A stretch of 64,000 bases of DNA from Novosphingobium sp. (GTDB lineage: Bacteria; Pseudomonadota; Alphaproteobacteria; Sphingomonadales; Sphingomonadaceae), in NCBI RefSeq assembly GCF_039595395.1, contig NZ_JBCNLP010000001.1, forward strand, positions 3,968,001-4,032,000. The letters run 5' to 3'. The translations under genes and the position numbers were made by a program. This document shows positions 43,202 through 51,541 of the stretch, in pieces. Position 1 is the first letter of the stretch. Each line of letters opens with the position of its first letter. The notes beneath the pieces are model-generated. The model made no database searches. It was not told the origin of the DNA and was given only the letters and a program-made list of their open reading frames with translations.

Positions 43202-43690
43202 TCAAACGCCGACAGGCGCCGGGCCCTTGCCCCGCGTCCTGACCACAGGCTTGCCTTTCGGGCCACCCTTACGAGGCCCACGCGGCGGATCGCCCTTCCC
43301 TGCCCGCGCCCGTTCCAGAGCGACCAGCAATTCGGCGCGCATCGTGGCGAAATCGCGCTCGACCCCGCTCTCGCGGCCGATCAGCACATGATCGTGACCC
43401 GCCAGACCGTGAGCAGGCAGCAGCTCGCGCACCAGAGCGCGCAGACGGCGCTTCATCCGGTTGCGCACCACGGCATTGCCGATCTTCTTGGTGACGGTGA
43501 TGCCGAAGCGCAGATCCTCGCCACCATTGGGCCGGACCTGCAGCACCACACCGCCCCGCGCCACGCGCAAGCCGCTGTTGGCCGCCAGGAAATCCGAGCG
43601 CTTTGTCAGCACCCGCAACCGTGGCGGTAAACCCCGCACGGTAACGCAAGAAACCGCGCCCCGAGGCTCCTCACCCCCAGGCGCGGTCAT
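43202..43690 (-). CDS. rnpA: Ribonuclease P protein component
   Basis: The protein subunit of RNase P, which matures tRNA 5' ends. 162 residues, somewhat long for the family because of a basic Gly/Pro/Lys-rich tail after about residue 130. The RNR motif is in KKIGNAVVRNRMKRRLRALV; the early LTKRSDFLAA matches the RKRxEF-type block. The start ATG lies 27 bases after rpmH. Confidence 0.95.
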   Translation of the reverse strand: MTAPGGEEPRGAVSCVTVRGLPPRLRVLTKRSDFLAANSGLRVARGGVVLQVRPNGGEDLRFGITVTKKIGNAVVRNRMKRRLRALVRELLPAHGLAGHDHVLIGRESGVERDFATMRAELLVALERARAGKGDPPRGPRKGGPKGKPVVRTRGKGPAPVGV

Positions 43691-43717
43691 GCCGTCCGAG
43701 CCTCAAAAGGCGTCAGA

Positions 43718-43852
43718 TCAGGCCGACAGCTTCTTGCGGCCACGCGCACGGCGGGCAGCGAGCACCTTGCGACCGCCAACAGTGGCAGTACGGGCGCGGA
43801 AACCATGGCGGCGGGCGCGGACAAGCCGGCTGGGCTGAAAAGTGCGCTTCAT
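43718..43852 (-). CDS. rpmH: 50S ribosomal protein L34
   Basis: 44 residues, MKRTFQPSRLVRARRHGFRA and so on to KLSA; very basic and full length. First gene of the rpmH operon. Its upstream region (43853-44291, 439 bases up to divergent comM) contains element copy 8 and otherwise no gene. Confidence 0.98.
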   Translation of the reverse strand: MKRTFQPSRLVRARRHGFRARTATVGGRKVLAARRARGRKKLSA

Positions 43853-43969
43853 CGTAGTAACCCTTGCAAAATCTCGTCTGGCGCAGCGCAGGGCTACGCG
43901 TGAAGCGCGGCCATTATGGATTTGGCCGGTTTGAGTCAAGGGATTCGGAAGGGGGTTAAGAAAGATAAG

Positions 43970-44202
43970 ATGCGAGGGCCATCGCCCTCGCGCTCCCTTT
44001 AATGTCTACGTCGCGCACAAGCTACCCGTCAGGCACGGGTTCATAGCGCCGCAGGCTTTAAAATTGCCAGTACGGCCTTGAAAGCATTGCCGCCTGCGGC
44101 GCTTTGCGTAGCGCAAGCGGAGAGATAGTCCACACCGTTTCGGCGCCACTGCCCTCGCGTCGGAAGACGTCATGGGAGCGCGAGGGGGTAACCCCCTCGC
44201 AT
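43970..44202 (-). repeat. Dispersed hairpin element, copy 8 (inverted)
   Basis: Near hairpin GCGAGGGC-CATC-GCCCTCGC, block TTTAATGTCTACGTCGC, inner pair GCGCCGCAGGC / GCCTGCGGCGC, block CGGAAGACGTCATGGGAGC, far hairpin GCGAGGGGG-TAA-CCCCCTCGC, then ATTTTCTTTTT. Unusual placement between divergent genes (rpmH and comM), so here it cannot serve as a 3' terminator of either. Confidence 0.93.
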
Positions 44203-44291
44203 TTTCTTTTTACCCCTAACTTCCTCTCGACAGTTTCTTTTCCGTCTTTCAAGATCACTCCACCTCATCTTCAATCCAAAGGCGTATCCCC

Positions 44292-45803
44292 TTGGTCGCA
44301 TTGGTTTCCACGGTCGCCTATCTCGGACTGGAAGCGCGGACGGTGGAGGTTCAATGCCAGATCACGGCAGGCCTGCCCGGCTTCCACCTTGTGGGCCTCG
44401 CCGACAAGGCCGTGAACGAAAGCCGCCAGCGCGTTCAGGCCGCGCTCGCCGCGATGGGTCTGGCGATGCCGCCCAAGCGGATCACCGTGAACATGTCCCC
44501 CGCCGATCTGCCCAAGGAGGGCAGCCATTACGACCTGCCGATCGCGCTGGCGCTGCTGGCCGCGATGGGCGTCACCGATGCCGAGCAGTTGCAGGACTAT
44601 ATCGTCGTGGGCGAACTGGCGCTGGATGGACGGATCGTCGCCTCGCCGGGCGTGCTGCTGGCCGCGCTGCACGCCAGCGAGACTGAAAAAAGCCTGATCT
44701 GCCCGGCCTCGCAAGGATCTGAGGCGCGCTGGGCGAGCGGCATCGCGGTGCTGGCCGCGCCCGATCTGGTGGGGCTGATGGGGCATCTGAAGGGCACATC
44801 GGTGCTGCCAGTGGCGCCGCTGGCCGACAGCGTGCAGCCGCCGCCCGGCCCGGACCTGAAACAGGTGAAGGGTCAGGAATCAGCCCGCCGCGCGCTGGAG
44901 ATTGCAGCAGCCGGATCACATAATCTGCTGATGGTCGGCCCGCCCGGCGCCGGCAAGAGCCTGCTGGCCAGTTGCATGCCGGGCATCCTGCCGCCGCTCG
45001 ACGCCGCCGAGGCGCTGGAGGTCTCGATGGTCGCCTCGATGGCGGGCACGCTGGAGGGCGGGCGGATTTTACGCACACGCCCTTTCCGCGCCCCGCATCA
45101 TTCGGCCAGCATGGCGGCGATGACCGGCGGCGGCCTGCGCGCCCGGCCCGGCGAAGTCTCCATGGCGCATCTGGGCGTGCTGTTTCTGGACGAACTGCCC
45201 GAGTTTCAGCGCAATGTGCTCGATTCGCTGCGCCAGCCGCTGGAAAGCGGCGAGGTCAGCGTGGCGCGCGCCAATGCCCATGTCACCTATCCGGCGCGGG
45301 TGCAGATGATCGCGGCGATGAACCCGTGCCGCTGTGGCCATCTCGACGATGCGTCGCTGGGCTGCAGCCGCGCGCCCCGCTGCGGCGCCGATTACCAGAG
45401 CCGCGTCTCCGGCCCCTTGCTCGATCGCATCGATCTGCATGTGCAGGTGGATGCCGTGCCCGCCGTTGATCTGGCCCGCGCGCCGGTGCAGGAAAGCAGC
45501 ATCGTGGTCGCCAAACGGGTCGCGGCAGCGCGTGAGGTGCAACGCGGGCGCCTCTCGGGCCAGAGCGGCTTGCGCACCAATGCCGATCTGACGGGGGATC
45601 TGCTGGAAACCCATGCCACGCCTGACAAGGACGGTCAGGCTCTGCTGATGCAGGCGGCGGAAAGGCTCAAACTCTCGGCGCGGGGTTATACGCGGGTACT
45701 GCGGGTGGCGCGCACCATTGCCGATCTGGCGCAGGCTGCCACCGTCAGCCGCGCCCATGTGGCCGAGGCGCTGTCCTATCGGCGGCAGGGGCCGCTGGGC
45801 TGA
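44292..45803 (+). CDS. comM: Mg-chelatase-like AAA+ ATPase ComM (YifB)
   Basis: 503 residues. ComM is a hexameric helicase promoting branch migration in natural transformation. The N-terminal Lon-like fold (about 1-165) is followed by an AAA+ ATPase with Walker A GPPGAGKS at 216-223, Walker B LFLDELPEF, and the zinc-like cysteine group CRCGHLDD with CSRAPRCGADY. The C-terminal Mg-chelatase domain is complete. The start appears to be TTG at 44292. Suggests competence capacity, which would fit a recombinant acs later in the window. Confidence 0.93.
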   Translation: MVALVSTVAYLGLEARTVEVQCQITAGLPGFHLVGLADKAVNESRQRVQAALAAMGLAMPPKRITVNMSPADLPKEGSHYDLPIALALLAAMGVTDAEQLQDYIVVGELALDGRIVASPGVLLAALHASETEKSLICPASQGSEARWASGIAVLAAPDLVGLMGHLKGTSVLPVAPLADSVQPPPGPDLKQVKGQESARRALEIAAAGSHNLLMVGPPGAGKSLLASCMPGILPPLDAAEALEVSMVASMAGTLEGGRILRTRPFRAPHHSASMAAMTGGGLRARPGEVSMAHLGVLFLDELPEFQRNVLDSLRQPLESGEVSVARANAHVTYPARVQMIAAMNPCRCGHLDDASLGCSRAPRCGADYQSRVSGPLLDRIDLHVQVDAVPAVDLARAPVQESSIVVAKRVAAAREVQRGRLSGQSGLRTNADLTGDLLETHATPDKDGQALLMQAAERLKLSARGYTRVLRVARTIADLAQAATVSRAHVAEALSYRRQGPLG

Positions 45804-45944
45804 TCCTGACGATACAGGTCACCGAAACTGATACTGTGGCGCAATAGCCACAAAAATCCACGTCACAAAACTGACGCCATGCAGCCAAACCTTTGAAACA
45901 TAAGCCCGCCAGAGCCTGCACATCGCAGTTCACTGGAGCTTCCC

Positions 45945-48215
45945 ATGCGTCTGTCCGCCTTTCTGCTCGCCACCTGTGCTGCTCTGACGCCCGCCTGCGC
46001 CCTGGCCGCTGTGGCGCCCGATGCCACGCCTGCCGCCGCTCCCGCCGCCGATGCCGATGCGGACGCCGAAGCTGACACGGGCCGGGCCATCGTCGTGGTC
46101 GGCAAGGGCGACACCCGCCAGACGCAGACCGTCACCGCGCATGATCTGGCGCTGCTGGCTCCCGGCTCCAGCCCGTTCAAGGCGATCGAGAACCTGCCCA
46201 GCGTCAACTTCCAGTCGGCCGACCCCTTCGGCGCCTATGAATGGGCCGAGCGTATCTCGATCCGTGGCTTCAACCAGAACGCGCTGGGCTTCAATCTGGA
46301 TGGCGTGCCGCTGGGCGATGCCAGCTATGGCAATGACAACGGCCTGCACATCAGCCGCGCCATCGCCACCGAGAACATCGGCACGGTGCAGGTGGTGCAG
46401 GGCGCGGGCGCTCTGGACAGCCAGTCGACCAACAATCTGGGCGGCACCATCGACTACAACTCCGCCGATCCGGTCGACCATTTCGCGGTCGATGCCTCGG
46501 GCACGCTGGGCAGCTTCGAGAGCCGTCGCGGCTTTATCCGGGTCAACATGGGCGTGGCCAATGGCCCGCGCGGCTATGTGTCCTACACCTATTCCGATGG
46601 CGACAAGTGGAAGGGCGTGGGCGTCCAGAAGCAGCAGATGGTCAATGCCAAGCTGGTGGTGCCCGTCAACAGCGGCACCGACGTCACCGGCTATTTCAGC
46701 TATTCGGACCGCAAGGAAAACGACTATCAGGACATGTCGCTGGGGATGATCCAGCGCCTGGGTTACAATTGGGACAACAATTCGGGCAATTACGCCCAGG
46801 CCGTCGCGGTGGCGCGCGCCTATCAGAACGGCACGGCCCTGCCCGCCCCCTTCCAGACGGTGGACGATGCCTATTACAACGCCGGTGGCCTGCGTAAGGA
46901 CTATCTGGGCTATGTCGGCATCAAGTCGAAGCTGAGCAGCCAGATCACCGCCGAGGCCAAGGGTTACTACCACCAGAACGACGGCGCGGGCCTCTGGTAC
47001 ACGCCCTATGTGCCCAGCGCCAACGGTTCGGCGATCTCGATCCGCACCACCGAATATGGCATCCGCCGCGCGGGGGTGTTCGGCGATGTGAAGGCGCAGA
47101 CGGGCAACAACACGCTGGTCGTGGGCGGCTGGTATGAAAACAACACCTTCCGCCAGGCCCGCCGCTATTACAACACGGCCAGCGACACCGTGCCCGGCTA
47201 TGGCCTGCTCGACATGCCGAGCAACCCCTTCTTCACGCAGTGGCAGTACAATTACGGCACGGATACGATGCAGTATTACGTGCAGGACACCTTCAAGCTG
47301 GGCGACCTGACGCTGAACGGCGGCTGGAAGGGCTTCCAGGTGATCGAGCGCGCCAATGCCGTGGTGCCCGGCACGCTGGCGGGCGGCCGCATCACCAGCA
47401 CCGACTGGTTCCAGCCCAGCGTCGGCGCCGCCTACAAGATCGGCGCGCATGGCGAGGCTTTCGGCAGCTTCAGCCAGTCGACCCAGGCCTTTGTCGCGGC
47501 GGGGACCACCGGCCCCTTCTCGACCACCCAGGCCGGTTTCGCCGCCATCCAGTCGAGCCTCAAGCCGCAAAGCTCGGACACCTATGAGGTCGGCTATCGC
47601 TATGGCGACGGCATGTTCCACGGCACGCTGGGCGCCTATTGGGTGAACTTTCACAACCGCCTGCTGGGCGTCACCTCGGGCGCGGGCATCGTGGGCAGCC
47701 CGACCATCCTGCAGAATGTGGGCGGCGTCCGCTCGGCGGGGATCGAGGCGCTGCTCAACGCCAATCTGGGCCATGGCTTTGGCGCCACGGTCTCCTATTC
47801 CTACAACGACAGCACCTATCGCAACAATGTGGTGCAGGCCGATGGCACGGTGGTGGCAACCAGGGGCAAGACCGTGGTCGATGCCCCGCGCAACATGGCC
47901 CGCGCCGAGCTGAACTATGACGACACGGTCTTCTTCGGCAAGGTGAGCGTCGACTATATGTCGAAGCGCTATTACACCTATCTCAACGATGCCATGGTCG
48001 GCGCGCGCGCGCTGGTCGATGCCACGGTGGGCTATCGCTGGAAGAATGCCTACACCGCCAAGCCGGTGGAGCTGCAGCTCAACATCACCAATCTGATGAA
48101 CGCGCATTACGTCTCGACCATCGGCACCAACGGCTTCACCAACAGCGGTGACAGCCAGACGCTGATGGTGGGCGCGCCGCGCGCCTTCTTCGGCACGATC
48201 AAGCTGGGGTTCTGA
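45945..48215 (+). CDS. TonB-dependent outer-membrane receptor
   Basis: 756 residues. A signal peptide (about 1-23), an Ala/Asp-rich linker, and possibly a weak TonB box near AIVVVGKGDT. The plug domain lies around 50-180 with WAERISIRGFNQNALGFNLD and TVQVVQGAGALDSQSTNNLG, then a 22-strand barrel that ends in GTIKLGF with a terminal Phe. The ligand is not evident; there is no siderophore or vitamin gene beside it. Depends on TonB-ExbB-ExbD (11-13.7 kb). Followed by a hairpin. Confidence 0.93.
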   Translation: MRLSAFLLATCAALTPACALAAVAPDATPAAAPAADADADAEADTGRAIVVVGKGDTRQTQTVTAHDLALLAPGSSPFKAIENLPSVNFQSADPFGAYEWAERISIRGFNQNALGFNLDGVPLGDASYGNDNGLHISRAIATENIGTVQVVQGAGALDSQSTNNLGGTIDYNSADPVDHFAVDASGTLGSFESRRGFIRVNMGVANGPRGYVSYTYSDGDKWKGVGVQKQQMVNAKLVVPVNSGTDVTGYFSYSDRKENDYQDMSLGMIQRLGYNWDNNSGNYAQAVAVARAYQNGTALPAPFQTVDDAYYNAGGLRKDYLGYVGIKSKLSSQITAEAKGYYHQNDGAGLWYTPYVPSANGSAISIRTTEYGIRRAGVFGDVKAQTGNNTLVVGGWYENNTFRQARRYYNTASDTVPGYGLLDMPSNPFFTQWQYNYGTDTMQYYVQDTFKLGDLTLNGGWKGFQVIERANAVVPGTLAGGRITSTDWFQPSVGAAYKIGAHGEAFGSFSQSTQAFVAAGTTGPFSTTQAGFAAIQSSLKPQSSDTYEVGYRYGDGMFHGTLGAYWVNFHNRLLGVTSGAGIVGSPTILQNVGGVRSAGIEALLNANLGHGFGATVSYSYNDSTYRNNVVQADGTVVATRGKTVVDAPRNMARAELNYDDTVFFGKVSVDYMSKRYYTYLNDAMVGARALVDATVGYRWKNAYTAKPVELQLNITNLMNAHYVSTIGTNGFTNSGDSQTLMVGAPRAFFGTIKLGF

Positions 48216-48221
48216 ATTGTT

Positions 48222-48254
48222 GTTCCGGCCATGGGATCTGCCCATGGCCGGAAC
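48222..48254. terminator. Hairpin between convergent receptor and DUF72 genes
   Basis: GTTCCGGCCATGGG (48222-48235) pairs perfectly with CCCATGGCCGGAAC (48241-48254), loop ATCTG. There is no long T run, but it sits between convergent stops and could end transcripts from both sides. Confidence 0.65.
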
Positions 48255-48257
48255 ACC

Positions 48258-49064
48258 TCATTTGACCCGATCGATCAGCGCCATGGCGGCCTGCGGGTTG
48301 CGGACCTTGTGCCCGCTGATGACATAGAGATAGACATCGCGCGGCGTCGCTGCGGCTCGATGGGGCTCGGCCAGCGTCAGCCCGTCCGGCGCATGCCCCG
48401 CCGCCCAGTCACGGGCACGCTGCGCCCATTGGTCGAGCGCCTGCGCGCTGTAGCCCAGCGGCTCCTCCTCCACCGTGCCCATAATCCGCGCATAGACGAA
48501 AGGCGCGGTCAGATCGGCGATCTGGGGCCAGTCGGCATCGCCCGCCACGATGGGGGCCACACCATGCTCGCGCAGCAGGGCGATGCAATCGGGGTGGCAG
48601 AAACTGTCATGCCGCAATTCCACCGCATGACGCAGCGCCCGCCCTTCATGCGAGGCGGGCAGCAATTTCAGAAAGGCCGCGAAATCATCGGGATCGAATT
48701 TTTTCGTGCCCATGAACTGCCAGTTGATCGGGCCCAGCTTGTCCTTCAGCTCCATCAGCCCGCTGGTGAAGAAGCGCTCGATGCTGGCGCCTGCCTCGGC
48801 CAGCACCTTGCGGTTGGTGGCGAAGCGCGGTGCCTTCAGCGAAAAGACGAAATCATCGGGCGTTTCATCGTGCCATTTGGCGAAGCTCTCGGGCTTTTGC
48901 GATCCGTAATAGGTGCCGTTGACCTCGATCGAGCTGAGCTGACGGCTGGCAAATTCAAGCTCGCGCTTCTGGGCCAGCCCCTGCGGGTAGAAGGTGCCGC
49001 GCCACGGTTCATAGGTCCAGCCGCCGATGCCGATGCGAATCCGCCCGCTTTTCTTCTCGCCCAT
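48258..49064 (-). CDS. DUF72 family protein (YecE-like)
   Basis: 268 residues of a TIM-barrel-like fold of unknown activity. Family motifs: RIGIGGWTYEPWRGTFYPQG at the start, SIEVNGTYYGSQKPESFAKW, FVFSLKAPRFATN, and the ELRHDSF block; a late VYLYVISGHKVRNP stretch. Cytoplasmic, with no signal or membrane segment. No functional hint from the neighbours. Confidence 0.9.
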   Translation of the reverse strand: MGEKKSGRIRIGIGGWTYEPWRGTFYPQGLAQKRELEFASRQLSSIEVNGTYYGSQKPESFAKWHDETPDDFVFSLKAPRFATNRKVLAEAGASIERFFTSGLMELKDKLGPINWQFMGTKKFDPDDFAAFLKLLPASHEGRALRHAVELRHDSFCHPDCIALLREHGVAPIVAGDADWPQIADLTAPFVYARIMGTVEEEPLGYSAQALDQWAQRARDWAAGHAPDGLTLAEPHRAAATPRDVYLYVISGHKVRNPQAAMALIDRVK

Positions 49065-49117
49065 GGGTCGCTGCCTTTCTGACTGCCTTTGCCGCCCTTA
49101 TGCCGCGCGGAATGCCA

Positions 49118-50191
49118 TCACGACACCCCATTTCCTGCGGTCAAAGCCGCCGCCTCGGATCGCGCCTTGATGACATGCAGCACCGCGCCGTGGAAATCCT
49201 CCAGGAAGATATGCCCCCACAGGTCGCAATAGGCGTTGATCGGCGTGGCGATGCGGTAATGCGTCGTCAGCACCAGCCGGGTGCGCCCGCCGGGCAGGGG
49301 CGAGAGGCGATAGTCCCCGCCGGTCAGCTTGAGATAGGGGCTGTCCACCTTCACATGCCCCTCCACCGCCTGGGGGATCGCGCCGGGGCCGAAGCGGAAG
49401 GTCCAGGCCAGCGCACGGTCCTGCTGCCAGCCGGTCACCACCTCCTCGAAGGTCACGCCGCGCGTCCAGCGCAGATGGCGCACCGCGCCCACGCCCTGCC
49501 CCGCCAGCCTGGCGTCGATGGGGCGCGGCACGCCGACCACATTATGGCTGAAGGTCCAGATCCGCTCCTCGGGCCGGATATCGGCGATTGCCACGGTGTT
49601 GGCCCAGACGGCGCTGGGCGGCGCGGCGATCTCCACCACGCTCCGCACCTGTCCCTCGAGCGGGGGCGCGGGCGCATCGGGCATGCCGGGCAGCCCCAGC
49701 AGCGGCAGCGCGATCACGCAGGACACCGCCGAGCGTGAGCGCAGCTTGCGCAGGCACAGGAACGACAGCCATGACCCCAGCGCCGATGCACCGCAGAAGA
49801 AGGGCGCCGCCATCACCGCGCAGATGCCGCCCTCGTGCAACACCGCGAAGGAGAGGAGGGTGAACAGGCCGATGCAGATCCAGCCGATCTTGATATGGCG
49901 CCACAGCCGCCCCTCGCCGCGCGGATCGGCCAGAACGCTGGCGGTGCCCGCGATGGCCATCGGCATGAAGATCAGCCCGGCGATAAAGGGCAGCATCGTA
50001 TCGGTGCCCTGCCACAGCATCAGATAGAGGATCACCCCATAGATCAGCGCCGAAGGGATCGCGAAAAGCAGTCTCTCACCCATCGAGGGCCGTGCATGCG
50101 GGGCGGGATCAGGGGCGGGATCGCTGTCTGTCACACTCTCTTCCCCAGGCTGCGGCACTTTCGTCTTATCGCCAGCGCGTTGAAATGTCAT
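49118..50191 (-). CDS. Membrane protein with C-terminal SRPBCC (polyketide cyclase-like) domain
   Basis: 357 residues. Four or five hydrophobic segments in the first half (about 43-60, 67-86, 102-118, 122-145, and one near 155-170) are followed by a hydrophilic SRPBCC-like lipid-binding domain from about residue 180 (VRSVVEIAAPPSAVWANTVA and a closing helix EDFHGAVLHVIKARSEAAAL). The start is uncertain: ATG at 50191 lies only 23 bases from the divergent gene, and a GTG at 50134 after GGGGAAGAG would leave more promoter room. Function unknown. Confidence 0.75.
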   Translation of the reverse strand: MTFQRAGDKTKVPQPGEESVTDSDPAPDPAPHARPSMGERLLFAIPSALIYGVILYLMLWQGTDTMLPFIAGLIFMPMAIAGTASVLADPRGEGRLWRHIKIGWICIGLFTLLSFAVLHEGGICAVMAAPFFCGASALGSWLSFLCLRKLRSRSAVSCVIALPLLGLPGMPDAPAPPLEGQVRSVVEIAAPPSAVWANTVAIADIRPEERIWTFSHNVVGVPRPIDARLAGQGVGAVRHLRWTRGVTFEEVVTGWQQDRALAWTFRFGPGAIPQAVEGHVKVDSPYLKLTGGDYRLSPLPGGRTRLVLTTHYRIATPINAYCDLWGHIFLEDFHGAVLHVIKARSEAAALTAGNGVS

Positions 50192-50214
50192 GCAACCGCC
50201 CTAGAGGAGCTGGC

Positions 50215-51483
50215 ATGCGTTTTCTTCCCCCTCTTGCCGCCGTGGCGGCCTGCCTCGCCCTCCCCCTTGCCGCCACCAGCGCCATGTCGCGCCCGGTCAG
50301 CGCCCCTGCCGCCACGCCCGACAAGGCACGCGCGCCGGTCACCATCCTGATCTCGATCGACGGCTTCCGCGCCGACTATCTCGATCGCGGCGAGACGCCG
50401 GTGCTCTCGCGTCTGGCGGCGGGCGGCGTGCATGCGGCGATGCGGCCTTCCTTTCCCTCCGTCACCTTTCCCAATCACTGGACTCTGGTGACGGGCCTTG
50501 TGCCCGATCACAACGGCATCGTCGGCAACAAGATGAAGGATCCGGCCCGGCCCGACGAAACCTTCGACATGAAAAGCGACGATCCCTTCTGGTGGAATCA
50601 GGCCGCGCCGATCTGGCGCGATGCCGAACTGGCCGGGCTGCGCAGCGCCACCGTCTTCTGGCCGGGATCGAATGTCGCCTGGGGCGGCACCAGGGAGGAC
50701 AAGAAGGTCACCGGCGGCACGCGCCCCGAGGACTGGCTGGAATACAACAAGGCGGTCACCGGCCCCCAGCGGATCAACACCGTGCTGGACTGGATGCGCC
50801 GCCCCGCCGCGATCCGCCCGCGCCTTGTCACGCTCTATTTCGATCAGGTCGATTCGGCGGGGCATGATTTCGGGCCCGATGCGCCCGAAACGCGCACCGC
50901 CATGCAGGAGGTCGACCGCAGCATCGGCGAGCTGGTCGCCGGGCTGGCGGCGCTGGGGCAGAAGGCCAATCTGGTGATCGTGGCCGATCACGGCATGGCC
51001 GCCACCGCGCCCGAGCGGGTGGTCTGGCTGAAGGATATCGCCGATCCCGCCGACTTCACGCTGGTGGAGGACGGCACCTTTGCCGCCATCGCCCCGGTGC
51101 CCGGCCATGAGGCGGCGCTGGAAGCGGCGCTGGCCAAGCCGCACGACCATCTGCAATGCTGGCCCAAGGCGAAGATCCCGGCGCGCTTCCGCTATGGCAC
51201 CAACCCGCGCGTCGAGCCCTGGCTCTGTCTGGCCGATGTGGGCTGGCTGGTCTTCGACAAACCGCCGCACAAGGTGAAGGGTGGCAACCACGGCTATGAC
51301 AATGCCGCGCCCGAGATGGCCGCGCTGTTCATCGCCAACGGTCCGGCGTTTCGCGCGGCGGGCAAGCTGCCTGCTTTCGACAATGTGGATGTGGCGCCGC
51401 TGCTGCGGGATCTGCTGAAGCTGCCCCCCGCGAAGGATGCCGATGGCGACGATCAGCCCTTCCGCGCCGTGCTGAAGCGCTAA
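50215..51483 (+). CDS. Ectonucleotide pyrophosphatase/phosphodiesterase-family protein
   Basis: 422 residues with a signal peptide (about 1-24). Alkaline-phosphatase superfamily NPP domain: metal Asp in LISIDGFRADYL, nucleophile Thr in FPSVTFPNHWTLVTG, further metal ligands in FDQVDSAGHDFGP and VADHGMA, and a late His in GGNHGYDN. Such enzymes cleave nucleotides or phosphodiesters in the periplasm. The ATG at 50215 follows GAGGAG. Divergent from the SRPBCC gene. Confidence 0.9.
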   Translation: MRFLPPLAAVAACLALPLAATSAMSRPVSAPAATPDKARAPVTILISIDGFRADYLDRGETPVLSRLAAGGVHAAMRPSFPSVTFPNHWTLVTGLVPDHNGIVGNKMKDPARPDETFDMKSDDPFWWNQAAPIWRDAELAGLRSATVFWPGSNVAWGGTREDKKVTGGTRPEDWLEYNKAVTGPQRINTVLDWMRRPAAIRPRLVTLYFDQVDSAGHDFGPDAPETRTAMQEVDRSIGELVAGLAALGQKANLVIVADHGMAATAPERVVWLKDIADPADFTLVEDGTFAAIAPVPGHEAALEAALAKPHDHLQCWPKAKIPARFRYGTNPRVEPWLCLADVGWLVFDKPPHKVKGGNHGYDNAAPEMAALFIANGPAFRAAGKLPAFDNVDVAPLLRDLLKLPPAKDADGDDQPFRAVLKR

Positions 51484-51541
51484 AAATGATCATGGGCGGG
51501 GCATGCCAGACATGCCCCGCCCATAACCCTTCACGCTGGCG

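Noticed and set aside
43853..44291. Replication origin next to rpmH
   Set aside because: No dnaA gene, DnaA-box cluster or AT-rich unwinding region is seen; the gap is mostly element copy 8.
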